NCBI GenBank assembly: GCA_014378195.1
Contig: JACMOC010000037.1
Span: 1 to 64,000 of the forward strand
Origin: Oligoflexus sp.
GTDB taxonomy: Bacteria; Bdellovibrionota_B; Oligoflexia; Oligoflexales; Oligoflexaceae
DNA: 64,000 nt
Direction: 5' to 3'
Below the pieces are notes generated by a model. The model had not been told where the DNA came from. It searched no databases and worked only from the letters and a program-made list of their open reading frames with translations. Positions 9,100 to 17,685 of the stretch are shown one piece after another. Each line of letters starts with the position of its first letter. The first letter of the stretch is position 1. The position numbers were made by a program, and so were the translations under genes.

Positions 9100-9270
9100 A
9101 CAATATCCTCTTTATCACCCTGCAGTCACTTGCAGTAATATTCTGACGCTTCATCCTCGAGGCAACGTAACGGGAGTTGCTGTTCGAAAATAACAGAGGT
9201 CAGTGTGTAACACTTAGATATGGGCTTCGCAATCGAAATTTAGACCTACTTAAGGCGTCCCAAGGACTTT

Positions 9271-10023
9271 TCACCTAACCGCTGGAAGTACAAAGGCAAC
9301 TCGGCCTTCGTTAAGTAATTTTGGCGTGAATTTTTTCACTTGAGCCCAGGCCTCTTTATCCACAACGAGTTTGCCGTCACGATATTCCGCTTCGACAGTC
9401 AAAGGCTTACCACCCGCAAAGGACTTGAGTTCAGACGAGTTTTTATAGAACCAACGGCCGATCAGGTTTTTGCGGTATGCGTCCGGGCTGACATCCTGAG
9501 AGCTATAGACAAGGTCGCCGCCACTATCATGAATTTCACCGATTAACTGAGGACCTTTGGCGCCCTTAACCTGAATGACAACGCCACTGCCGGTCTCGCT
9601 ATCAGCCGCCGCTTCGGCTTCGCCCTCGGAGCTTTTCACATAGGGTTTACGGCCTGGATCCAGTGCCAAAGCAAGACTGCCGTCCAATTCGACACGGACC
9701 TTGCCGTTGCTAAAATAGATCGTATTAAAGACATAAGACTGTTTACTTACCGCATGGGCGATATTTTCAGCATTCTCAACCGACACGCCTTTTTCGCCAC
9801 GAATCTTAGGAATATTCGCAAGAGCATAAAGGAGTCCCTGATCAGTCGCCTCTTTTTCAGCGACATCGAGATTTTTGGCTGCTCCGGATTCTCCAAAATA
9901 CCTGAGACGCATATTGGACCAATTCATTTCGAAGCGGTCATACGCCTCGACAACGGGTTGTGCCGATAGCTCATGAGCACACAATGACAGAACTACCAAA
10001 GACAACGCATTCCATCGGTTCAT
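9271..10023 (-). CDS. Secreted or periplasmic protein of unknown function
   Basis: 250 residues. Residues 1-22 form a signal peptide (MNRWNALSLVVLSLCAHELSAQ) with likely cleavage after ALSA or ELSA-type residues. The mature part starts VVEAYDRFEMNWSNMRLRYFG and continues with an alpha/beta pattern (AEKEATDQGLLYALANIPKI; FNTIYFSNGKVRVELDG), which recalls the LPP20 / FlgT-N style of envelope domain, a resemblance only. A short acidic linker (about 131-145) separates a C-terminal half. The start overlaps the stop of the upstream inositol-monophosphatase-family gene by four bases (ATGA), so the two are co-translated. No enzyme motif is visible. Confidence 0.75.
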   Translation of the reverse strand: MNRWNALSLVVLSLCAHELSAQPVVEAYDRFEMNWSNMRLRYFGESGAAKNLDVAEKEATDQGLLYALANIPKIRGEKGVSVENAENIAHAVSKQSYVFNTIYFSNGKVRVELDGSLALALDPGRKPYVKSSEGEAEAAADSETGSGVVIQVKGAKGPQLIGEIHDSGGDLVYSSQDVSPDAYRKNLIGRWFYKNSSELKSFAGGKPLTVEAEYRDGKLVVDKEAWAQVKKFTPKLLNEGRVAFVLPAVR

Positions 10024-10841
10024 AAACTGCTTCCTCTGATTTTGAGAAGACTCGAAATGAAACTCACTACGGTCGGGGTTCCACAGACAATATTGCCATC
10101 CTCGATATTATACTGTGTGGATACAGATACAAAGTTCTGTATCGTACCCCCTGCTTCGGTAACAAGAAGATTTCCGGCTGCCAAATCCCAAGGTCCCAAA
10201 CCGGACTCCCAGTATCCGTCATAAACACCTTCCGCAACTAAAGCGAGGTCAAGCGCTGCTGCGCCGTCTCGTCTAATGCTTTGGCAGGTTTCGGCTACAG
10301 CATGGAAAAATTCGATACCCCGCTTAAGGTTATCCCCTGAGTGATAAGCAAAGCCGGTAGCCAAAAACGCATCGCGCATGGGCCGATCCTTAGTAACATG
10401 AATCCTGTGTCGATTGACCCAGGCTCCATGACCTCTTTGCGCCACGTATGTTTTTTTGCGGACGGGGTCGTGGACGACACCACTTTGAGCCACGAGGTGA
10501 CCATTTTCTTCAAAACGGGCCCTGGCGATCGAGACACAAAAGAATGGATAGCTATTGGCAAAATTTGTGGTGCCGTCAAGTGGGTCAATCACCCAAATAT
10601 GTTGGCCGGGGGTCCGTGAAGTCGAACTGAGTCCAGCCTCTTCTGACAGGATCAGGTCATTTGGATAGGCCTGAGTGATAGCATCGATGATAATTTTTTC
10701 ACTGGCTATATCAGCATCCGTGACGAGCGAGTTATCCTGTTTATGACGGATATTCACGTTGGTACCAAATCGACGCGAAAGTTCGTCTCCGGCTTTGGAG
10801 CTTAGCTCATGCAAAAACTCCATATCTTTCGTATAGTCCAC
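10020..10841 (-). CDS. Inositol monophosphatase family protein (SuhB/CysQ-like)
   Basis: 273 residues, standard length for the family of Mg-dependent lithium-sensitive phosphatases. Motifs visible: metal-binding EEAGL (about 67), the signature WVIDPLDGTTNFANSYPFFC (about 85-104) and the C-terminal WDLAAGNLLVTEAGG. Substrates in the family range from inositol-1-phosphate to PAP; SuhB homologues also bind NusA and support rRNA transcription. The sequence alone does not separate these, so I give no symbol. It precedes and overlaps the secreted protein gene at 9271 by four bases. Confidence 0.9.
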   Translation of the reverse strand: MDYTKDMEFLHELSSKAGDELSRRFGTNVNIRHKQDNSLVTDADIASEKIIIDAITQAYPNDLILSEEAGLSSTSRTPGQHIWVIDPLDGTTNFANSYPFFCVSIARARFEENGHLVAQSGVVHDPVRKKTYVAQRGHGAWVNRHRIHVTKDRPMRDAFLATGFAYHSGDNLKRGIEFFHAVAETCQSIRRDGAAALDLALVAEGVYDGYWESGLGPWDLAAGNLLVTEAGGTIQNFVSVSTQYNIEDGNIVCGTPTVVSFISSLLKIRGSSL

Positions 10842-11053
10842 GGGTGATGCTCCTAGTGAGGCGCGAGATAAACCTTACGCCTTGGTGCAGGTTTTTGTAT
10901 GATCTTTATTGTGGCACGGCCCTGGCAATGATGCGAGCTTTTCATCTCTAACTCATTGACTATACGTCCAAACCCTCAAATTTCTCTCGACATGCAAGTT
11001 CTGCGAATTAAAGCCGAAGAGAAACTATGATACATGAAAGGTAAAAGTTACGA

Positions 11054-12637
11054 ATGTCAGAAATATCAACTAGTTATATTATTACCGGATTGATCGGCGC
11101 TCTCTTAGGAGTCGGACTGTTTTCCGTGGTTCGTTACCTCCTTCCGAAGCGCTTGAAATCGACCCATCAACAGCAGCGCGACATGATTGTTGAAAAGGCG
11201 AAAGCGCGCAAAGAACAGCTGGTTGCAGAAGCCAAAAAGCGTGCTGACGAAAAGCTTCAACTCATGAAGGAGGAGCTTGAGGTCAGTCTTGAAGATGAAC
11301 GCTTGAGTCTCGAATCACTTGAAGCGGACTTTAATCTTCAGGAAGAGTTTGCCGAGCACGAAGAGGAGCGCATCGTAAAACTCGAAGCGACCCTTGACGT
11401 TCACCAGAAGAAGATCCAGGATCTACAGGATCAATTGAAGCTTCATGAAGACGAGAAGTCCCAGACTCGAATTGCAACGCAGGAACGCCTTGCAGGCATC
11501 GCTGACTGCGATATCCAAACGACCAAGCAAAATATCGCCGACGGCGTTCTAAACGATCGCCGCCTCGATAGCCAAAAGCGCATAAAAGAACTCGTCGACG
11601 ATCTCGAAAGCCATTCTAAAAAAGGTGCTGAGCGCGTTTTGAGCCGGATCCTCTCGCGCTACCAGCCAACATTTGTCTGGCCTAAAAGCGTCAACCACGT
11701 CGAAGTTCAGAATCCTCGGCTATTTGAAGCCCTCGAAAATCCAGCCAATACACTGATCGCTGACCTTGGCCAGCTTTCGGAAGGCGTTGAAATCACACTC
11801 TCTCCTGCCGAACACGAAGGTATGCCTTCGGTCATCCGCCTCGGTGGTGGGTACGGTATATACAAAGAAGCCATCCGTTTAACTCTGGAAGAAGTCCTTC
11901 CGCGCGGACCGTCTCAATGGGGCAAGATCGACAAGGTTTATCAAAAGCATGTCCGCACTATCGAAATTCAGGCTGCGAAACTTGGTAAACAGGCCGTGCA
12001 GGAGCTGAGGCTTCCCAATATCCACGAAGAGATTCAGAAGATGGTGGGCGCCCTCAACTGGCGAACGAGTTACCGTCAGAATCAGTATTATCACTCCGTT
12101 GAAGTATCCCGCCTCGCTGGACTTCTTGCGGCGGAGATGGGCGTTGATCCTCAAGTCGCGAAACGCTGCGGCCTGCTTCACGACATCGGCAAGGGCATCG
12201 ACTATCGCATTGAGGGCAGCCATGCCGTGATCAGCGGCGATTACGCTGATCGTTTTGGCGAAAAAAGACTTGTCTGCGACACAGTCATGTCTCACCACAA
12301 CGATTTAGTTCTCGATACGCCTTTAAGCTTTGTCCTGAAATCGGCAGATACCCTTTCAGGCGCTCGCCCTGGAGCGAGGATCAACCTGGAAGAAGGATAT
12401 CAAGAACGTCTGGCAGCGATGGAGGAAGCTATCAAGACCTTCTCCGGCATCCAGAAAGTGGCGATCATGAATGGAGGCCGTGAGGTTCACATTGGTGTAA
12501 ACCATAAACGCATTCGTGAGGAAGACCTCCAAGAATTTACGGCGGCCATCGCCCGTAAAATCGAAGAAGACGTGGCTTTCCCAGGGCAAATCAAGGTCCT
12601 CGTCACACGACGCTTCGAGGCTACCGCAGTCGCCTAA
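11054..12637 (+). CDS. RNase Y-like membrane HD-domain protein with no recognisable KH motif
   Basis: 527 residues with RNase Y architecture: one N-terminal TM helix (about 9-30), a long charged coiled coil (about 35-190), a middle region and a C-terminal HD domain. HD residues are intact: His347 in YYHSVEV, His376-Asp377 in LLHDIGKGID, His414-His415 in SHHND, and KSADTLSGARPGAR. The middle region lacks the GREGRNIR loop of KH; the equivalent area reads VIRLGGGYGIYKEAIRLTL (about 260-278). A canonical rny is also in this window at 53085, so this is a divergent paralogue, probably with changed RNA recognition (inference). AAAGGT about 11 bases upstream of the ATG serves as ribosome-binding site. 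A divergent TPR gene follows. Confidence 0.85.
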   Translation: MSEISTSYIITGLIGALLGVGLFSVVRYLLPKRLKSTHQQQRDMIVEKAKARKEQLVAEAKKRADEKLQLMKEELEVSLEDERLSLESLEADFNLQEEFAEHEEERIVKLEATLDVHQKKIQDLQDQLKLHEDEKSQTRIATQERLAGIADCDIQTTKQNIADGVLNDRRLDSQKRIKELVDDLESHSKKGAERVLSRILSRYQPTFVWPKSVNHVEVQNPRLFEALENPANTLIADLGQLSEGVEITLSPAEHEGMPSVIRLGGGYGIYKEAIRLTLEEVLPRGPSQWGKIDKVYQKHVRTIEIQAAKLGKQAVQELRLPNIHEEIQKMVGALNWRTSYRQNQYYHSVEVSRLAGLLAAEMGVDPQVAKRCGLLHDIGKGIDYRIEGSHAVISGDYADRFGEKRLVCDTVMSHHNDLVLDTPLSFVLKSADTLSGARPGARINLEEGYQERLAAMEEAIKTFSGIQKVAIMNGGREVHIGVNHKRIREEDLQEFTAAIARKIEEDVAFPGQIKVLVTRRFEATAVA

Positions 12638-12701
12638 AGCATAATATCCAAAAATTCAGGGAAGGTTGGCCGGGAATCAGGTCCGCCTCCCGCTCCATTT
12701 C

Positions 12702-12710
12702 TGGTATAAT
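12702..12710 (+). promoter_or_regulatory. Extended -10 promoter for the TPR gene
   Basis: TGG directly in front of a perfect TATAAT (12705-12710) makes an extended -10 element. No good -35 is seen 16-18 bases upstream. Transcription would start near 12717, shortly before the AAGGGGAG ribosome-binding site of the gene at 12740. Confidence 0.5.
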
Positions 12711-12739
12711 CGTTAGCGTGATCACCTTAAGGGGAGCCC

Positions 12740-13474
12740 ATGCTGAGTCCAAAACGTCGTCACCTGGCGGAAATTCACGATAAGGTCACGATTTATCTGC
12801 GACTCCAGCGTTACCAAGCGGCCGAAGAGCTTGTACGTTCGGCTTTGATCGAAATGGGGCCTTATCCCAATCTTCTCAATCTCCTTGGCGTTATCTTTCA
12901 TCGCCAATCTCATTTTAGTCAGGCGATCGAATACTTTGAGCAGGCAATTGCGGCCAATCCACGCTTTTTGGAAGCGGCCTTGAATCTCTCGGCGACGTTT
13001 TCCGACCTTGGTTTTTATGATCAGGCGGAAAAGGTCTATTCCGATGCGATGACTCTCTTTAAAGACGACAAAGTCCTCCCCGATCTTATCCTCGGTCGGC
13101 TCGCAAACCTTCACAACGCGACTGCTATGGGTTATGAGCAAGCCGGCCTCCTAGAAGAGGCCACGCTAGAATTTCAACGTGCTTTGAGTATCTATCCCCG
13201 CATGCCCGACGTCCGGCTTAAGCTCGCAAAAATATTTCTGCATATGGAACTCTACCAAAGCAGCAAGGATCAGCTCCTTCGTATCCTTGAAGAGAACCCA
13301 AGTCACATCGAGTCCCTCAACCTTATCGGGTCTGTCTGCTACCGTATGGGTGACATTGATGAAGCCGGACGCCATTGGCAAAAAGCACAAAATCTCAATC
13401 CTCAGGACCGCACTTCAAAGACTTACATCCGCAGTATCGCCCGCCTCGAAAGCGCTAAAGGTTTGCGGAGCTAA
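12740..13474 (+). CDS. TPR-repeat protein
   Basis: 244 residues of almost continuous tetratricopeptide repeats: units such as AIEYFEQAIAANPRFLEAAL, AEKVYSDAM, ATLEFQRALSIYPRMPDVRL and AGRHWQKAQNLNPQDRTSKT. There is no signal peptide or membrane helix, so cytoplasmic. TPR arrays bind proteins; no partner is evident. GGGGAG 3-4 bases before the ATG and an extended -10 promoter upstream support the start. The next gene, a receiver-TPR protein, starts 63 bases downstream on the same strand and probably shares the transcript; the pair may work together. Confidence 0.85.
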   Translation: MLSPKRRHLAEIHDKVTIYLRLQRYQAAEELVRSALIEMGPYPNLLNLLGVIFHRQSHFSQAIEYFEQAIAANPRFLEAALNLSATFSDLGFYDQAEKVYSDAMTLFKDDKVLPDLILGRLANLHNATAMGYEQAGLLEEATLEFQRALSIYPRMPDVRLKLAKIFLHMELYQSSKDQLLRILEENPSHIESLNLIGSVCYRMGDIDEAGRHWQKAQNLNPQDRTSKTYIRSIARLESAKGLRS

Positions 13475-13537
13475 ATCTTTAGCCTTTGTGTCCGAAAGAA
13501 TATAGGACACGATACCGACTATTCGAGGTGTGCTGCC

Positions 13538-15037
13538 GTGAACTCATTTCCTACCGGCCTCAAAGGGCTGGTCATCGACGACCATGACCTCATTCGCAAG
13601 AATGTTTCGAAAGTCTTGCGTAAGCTTGACTTCATCGAGGTATTGGAATGTTCGAATGGAAAAGACGCCAAGGCCATTATCGACTCAACTGATCTCGATC
13701 TCATCATCTGCGATATCGAAGTAAACTTCGTGTCCGGGTTTGAACTTCTTGATCATGTGCGTAGCCTCGATACCAGATCCGACACGCCTTTCATTATAGT
13801 CACGGGCACCGCTGAAAAAGATGACATTATCAAAGCGGTGGACAAAGGCGCAGACGAATACATCATCAAACCGTTTCAGTCCGAAGAGATCGAAGCCAAA
13901 ATCACCAAGGTGCTTACTCAGTTTCATACACCCGGGCCTATCCTTGCGCGCATTCGCATGGCAGAAAAAGAAATCCAACTCGAACAATGGGGTCATGCCA
14001 CTTCCTTACTGCAGGAAGCTCTTAATTCGAAAGACAATCCAAGAGCCCGGCATCTTGAGGCCGTGATTCTTTTAAAGCAGAAAAAGCATGAAATTGCAGT
14101 GGCACGCCTGCAGGAAAATATCCTTACCTATCCGAGCTACCTTAAAAATTACGTAACACTTGCCAATATCTATATCGAGTTGAAGAATATACCGAGAGCG
14201 ATTCAAGCTCTCGGGCAAGAGCTTGAAATCAATCCAAAACAGCCGCTTCGCCAGATAAAGCTGGCGAACATGATGCTGAAAGAAAAACACATTGATACGG
14301 CTATAAGCCACTACCGTATTGCTTTGCTTGAAAATCCTAAAAATCCAGAAGCACTCTATGGAATGGGCACCGCTTACGCGCTGGCCGATAACATGGATAA
14401 ATCAATTTACTATTTTAAACGATATCGAAGAAACCATCCTAAAGATGGTCGCTCCCTCAAAGCTATCGTTCAATTCTGCGAGCAATCAGGCAAACTCAAG
14501 CTTGCGGAAATGTCACTTCAAGACGAAAAGAAAGGTCATCCTGATCGACTGGATGTGTACTTGATCCTTGCTGAATTTTACACAAGGCACAACCGTCCCG
14601 AAGATATACAGGCCATCCTTGAGGCTGCGATCAAACGCAAACCCGACTTTGCTTCGGCATACGTTATGCTTGCCAACTTTCATTTGAAAGCCAAGGATCA
14701 CGAGACCGCAGGTGCCACCTTTAAACGCCTCTTCAAGATCAGCAAAGATCCGAATACTATTGTGTACCTTGCGCAGTTCTATATTCAGACGGGAAAATAT
14801 TCTCAGGCCATCTCTGCGCTTCATGAAAGCATGATAAAAAAGGCCGATCCCTTTAAAATTCTGCCCTTACTCTTCACGGCGACCTATCGAACCAAACAGC
14901 TCGCCAAGGCGCTGTTGATTAAAGAACGCATGATAAGAATGGGCCTAAATGACGCAAAGCTCTGGGGTGATGGTGGTCTTGAAGAGCAGATTGAAGCCCG
15001 TCGCGCCCTCAAAAATCAAATGAAATCAGCGTCTTAA
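13538..15037 (+). CDS. CheY-type receiver fused to TPR array
   Basis: 499 residues. Residues 1-125 are a receiver: acidic pair Asp14-Asp15 in LVIDDHD, phospho-acceptor Asp59 in LIICDIEVNFVSG, Thr in IVTGTAEK and Lys112 in YIIKPF. From about 145 to 470 a chain of TPR-like repeats follows (AIQALGQELEINPKQPLRQI, AISHYRIALLENPKNPEALY, and others). No DNA-binding or enzymatic output domain is present, so phosphorylation probably alters protein contacts of the TPR part (inference). The start is GTG at 13538 with GAGGTG upstream; no in-frame ATG fits. Similar receiver-TPR proteins are known from motile and predatory delta-like bacteria. Confidence 0.88.
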   Translation: MNSFPTGLKGLVIDDHDLIRKNVSKVLRKLDFIEVLECSNGKDAKAIIDSTDLDLIICDIEVNFVSGFELLDHVRSLDTRSDTPFIIVTGTAEKDDIIKAVDKGADEYIIKPFQSEEIEAKITKVLTQFHTPGPILARIRMAEKEIQLEQWGHATSLLQEALNSKDNPRARHLEAVILLKQKKHEIAVARLQENILTYPSYLKNYVTLANIYIELKNIPRAIQALGQELEINPKQPLRQIKLANMMLKEKHIDTAISHYRIALLENPKNPEALYGMGTAYALADNMDKSIYYFKRYRRNHPKDGRSLKAIVQFCEQSGKLKLAEMSLQDEKKGHPDRLDVYLILAEFYTRHNRPEDIQAILEAAIKRKPDFASAYVMLANFHLKAKDHETAGATFKRLFKISKDPNTIVYLAQFYIQTGKYSQAISALHESMIKKADPFKILPLLFTATYRTKQLAKALLIKERMIRMGLNDAKLWGDGGLEEQIEARRALKNQMKSAS

Positions 15038-15097
15038 TCTTTCGCTTAACAAGTAGGCCCAGCCTCGACTATGCTCCCTCCGCAATGAGGGGGTTCT

Positions 15098-15532
15098 ATG
15101 AGTGAGCAGCAGGTTTTAAACTATCTCCTATGGATGAAAGAGCGCGGACAACATTTTCTTATTCCAAACGCGCCCCCGCTCGCTCCAGAGCCCGCTCCTG
15201 CAGCCCTTGCGCCTCCCATAGTCCAAGTCAAAGTTTTGTTTCTTTCACTGACGCCCCTTGCAGATGCCGAACACGAAATGGTTACACGGATAGGGACAGC
15301 CCTGAGTTTGAGACTGGATGACTTTGCGATTGTAAGCGGTGATAAAGCTCGCGCTGATCTTGGAGACCAACCTCAGGCTCACGTCGTGGTGATGGGTGAT
15401 GACGCGAAATACTTGATCGACGGCACGCCGAACATAGCACTCATGATTCCTCATCCACGTGCAATGCTACGGGAGCCCAATCTCAAAGTCTCGGCTTGGA
15501 CGACTCTTCAAAAGCTCAAATCCACGCTATAA
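15098..15532 (+). CDS. Small UDG-fold-like protein, possibly DNA polymerase III psi-like
   Basis: 144 residues. After a Pro/Ala-rich linker (about 23-40) there is a compact alpha/beta domain (VKVLFLSLTPLADAEHEMVTRI, AHVVVMGDDAKYLI). Its end, MIPHPRAMLREPNLKVSAWTTL, closely resembles the C-terminal HPsxLLRxPxxKxxxWxDL pattern of family 4/5 uracil-DNA glycosylases. The N-terminal catalytic loop of active UDGs (GEAPG-type) and Fe-S cysteines are missing, so glycosylase activity is unlikely. The clamp-loader psi subunit (HolD) has a UDG-like fold and similar size, which makes a psi-like role a reasonable but unproven alternative. GAGGGGG lies 4-5 bases before the ATG; the gene ends at a bidirectional terminator. 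Confidence 0.55.
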   Translation: MSEQQVLNYLLWMKERGQHFLIPNAPPLAPEPAPAALAPPIVQVKVLFLSLTPLADAEHEMVTRIGTALSLRLDDFAIVSGDKARADLGDQPQAHVVVMGDDAKYLIDGTPNIALMIPHPRAMLREPNLKVSAWTTLQKLKSTL

Positions 15533-15540
15533 AACCAACG

Positions 15541-15565
15541 AAAAAGGCTGCCACGAGGCAGCCTT
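15541..15565. terminator. Bidirectional terminator between the UDG-like gene and dnaK
   Basis: Perfect 9-bp stem AAGGCTGCC (15544-15552) / GGCAGCCTT (15557-15565) with a 4-base loop. On the minus strand it is followed by a T5 run (15541-15545), fitting dnaK termination; on the plus strand it is followed by CATTTAT, a weaker tail for the upstream gene. Confidence 0.85.
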
Positions 15566-15594
15566 CATTTATCAAATCGTTTGATTCAATAATC

Positions 15595-17499
15595 TTATTT
15601 TTGGTCTTCGAACTCAGCGTCGACAACGTTTGGATCATGTTGAGCGCGAGCACCTTGGCCGTGGCCGTCAGCACCTGGAGCGCCAGCACCTTGGTCAGCC
15701 GAAGACTGTTTGTACAGGACTTCCGCAAGCTTATGCGACTGAGCTTCAAGCGCTTCACGAGCCGATTGAAGTTCTTTGGCGTCCGAACTTTCAAGTTTCG
15801 ATTTTGCAGCTGTTAAAGCTGACTCGACACCTGACTTGACGTCCGCAGGAACTTTATCGCCCGCATCTTTCAACGACTTCTCGGTGGAGAAGATCAAGCT
15901 GTCCAACTGGTTTTTCGCTTCAACTGCTTCGCGACGCGCTTTGTCAGCATCTTTGTTGGCTTCTGCTTCTTTTACCATGCGATCGATATCTTTTTCGTCG
16001 ATCTTGGTTGCAGCTTCAACACGCAGTTTTTGCTCTTTACCTGTTCCCAGGTCTTTCGCAGCAACCGAAAGGATACCGTTGGCATCGATATCAAAAGTCA
16101 CTTCAACTTGCGGCACACCGCGAGGGGCTGAAGGAATATCGGTCAATGTAAAGCGTGCGAGTTGACGGTTGTCAGTTGCCATTTCACGCTCTCCTTGGAG
16201 AACGTTGATCTCAACTGAAGTCTGGCTGTCCGCTGCGGTAGAGAACACTTGGCTCTTTTTCGTTGGGATAGTCGTGTTGCGTTCGATCAGTTTCGTCATA
16301 ACACCACCAAGAGTCTCGATACCGAGAGTCAAAGGCGTAACGTCGAGAAGGAGAACGTCTTTCACGTCACCAGCAAGAACACCACCTTGAACCGCTGCAC
16401 CGATCGCCACGACTTCGTCAGGGTTTACGGTACGGTTTGGTTCGCGTTTAAAGAAGTCTTTTACTTTCTGTTGAACAAGGGGGATACGAGTCGATCCACC
16501 AACCAAGAGAACCTCTTGGATGTCTTCAACAGCAAGACCAGCGTCTTTGATAACCTGACGACAAGGCGCCAGTGTTTTCTCAACGATAGTTGCGATCATC
16601 TGTTCAAACTTCGCACGGGTCAGAGCCACGTTCAAATGTTTCGGACCGCTTTGATCGGCTGTAAGAAACGGCAGATTAATATCGGTCTGTTGGGCAGCAG
16701 AAAGTTCGATCTTCGCTTTTTCTGCAGCTTCTTTCAGACGTTGCATCGCCATCGGGTCAGCTTTAACGTCGACGCCAGTTTCGGCTTTGAAGTTGTCGAC
16801 AAGCCATTGGATAAGGACTTCATCGATGTTGTCACCACCAAGGTGAGTGTCACCACCGGTAGAAAGAACTTCGACAACGTTTTCGCCGACTTCGAGGATA
16901 GAGACGTCGAAAGTACCGCCGCCAAAGTCATAAACCGCGATTTTCTCGTGTTTTTTCTTGTCGAGACCGTAAGCAAGAGCAGCAGCTGTCGGCTCGTTAA
17001 CAATACGTTTAACGTCGAGGCCAGCAATACGACCGGCGTCTTTAGTCGCCTGACGTTGACCGTCGTTAAAGTAAGCAGGAACTGTGATGACAGCTTCTGT
17101 CACAGGTTGTCCCAGATAGTCCTCGGCAGCTTGTTTGAGTTTGCCCAAAACTTTGGCGCCGATTTCTTGGGGAGTATATGTTTTGCCTTCAATTTCAAAG
17201 GTAACCATGTCACCTTTGCCTTTGGAGACTTTATAAGGCATTTTATCAGCTTCGTCTTTACGCTCGTTAAACGTTGTACCCATAAAGCGCTTCGCTGAGT
17301 AGACAGTATTGCGTGGGTTCGTCACAGCTTGACGACGGGCTGCATCACCGACCAAGACTTCACCCGTTTTGGTGAAAGCAACAACAGAAGGGGTTGTGCG
17401 TTTGCCTTCGGCGTTAGCGATGATAATAGGTTTACCATTCTCCATAACCGAAACGACAGAGTTGGTGGTACCTAAATCGATTCCTATAATTTTTCCCAT
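15595..17499 (-). CDS. dnaK: Chaperone protein DnaK (Hsp70)
   Basis: 634 residues, normal length. ATPase hallmarks: [14 protein letters not shown] at the N-terminus, [39 protein letters not shown] and [14 protein letters not shown]. The linker [18 protein letters not shown] leads to the substrate-binding domain, and the tail is G/A/Q-rich and ends [10 protein letters not shown], close to the usual EEVxD-like acidic end. It folds client proteins with DnaJ and GrpE; neither gene is in this window. It is transcribed alone, ending at the 15541-15565 terminator. No CIRCE element is seen upstream. Confidence 0.98.
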   Translation of the reverse strand: MGKIIGIDLGTTNSVVSVMENGKPIIIANAEGKRTTPSVVAFTKTGEVLVGDAARRQAVTNPRNTVYSAKRFMGTTFNERKDEADKMPYKVSKGKGDMVTFEIEGKTYTPQEIGAKVLGKLKQAAEDYLGQPVTEAVITVPAYFNDGQRQATKDAGRIAGLDVKRIVNEPTAAALAYGLDKKKHEKIAVYDFGGGTFDVSILEVGENVVEVLSTGGDTHLGGDNIDEVLIQWLVDNFKAETGVDVKADPMAMQRLKEAAEKAKIELSAAQQTDINLPFLTADQSGPKHLNVALTRAKFEQMIATIVEKTLAPCRQVIKDAGLAVEDIQEVLLVGGSTRIPLVQQKVKDFFKREPNRTVNPDEVVAIGAAVQGGVLAGDVKDVLLLDVTPLTLGIETLGGVMTKLIERNTTIPTKKSQVFSTAADSQTSVEINVLQGEREMATDNRQLARFTLTDIPSAPRGVPQVEVTFDIDANGILSVAAKDLGTGKEQKLRVEAATKIDEKDIDRMVKEAEANKDADKARREAVEAKNQLDSLIFSTEKSLKDAGDKVPADVKSGVESALTAAKSKLESSDAKELQSAREALEAQSHKLAEVLYKQSSADQGAGAPGADGHGQGARAQHDPNVVDAEFEDQK

Positions 17500-17561
17500 G
17501 GTCTCTACTCCATCCTTTTTCCAGCCCCCTACGCGAGGGGTATATTTTTTTGAAAAAACAC

Positions 17562-17576
17562 TTAGTTATAAACTAA
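17562..17576. promoter_or_regulatory. 15-bp palindrome upstream of dnaK
   Basis: TTAGTT-ATA-AACTAA is a perfect palindrome with 6-bp arms, 63 bases before the dnaK start. It resembles an operator in form but is not CIRCE (TTAGCACTC-N9-GAGTGCTAA). A TTGACA-type -35 on the minus strand sits further up (17635-17640) with only a poor -10. Function is inference. Confidence 0.35.
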
Positions 17577-17685
17577 TGGGCCACAAGGACAGCCCCCATC
17601 TTTTCCTTTGAGAACTTAAGGTCTCGTTTGCACCTGTCAACACGCCAAACATGATAAGATTAAAGAAACATGGAGGACCCTGGCC

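Noticed and set aside
16249..17298. Long 349-codon plus-strand frame
   Set aside because: It is antisense to dnaK, whose codon bias leaves the opposite frame open. The product shows no domain and lacks a start context.
17500..17685. CIRCE/HrcA operator upstream of dnaK
   Set aside because: The 9-bp inverted repeat with a 9-base spacer is absent; only an unrelated 15-bp palindrome is present.
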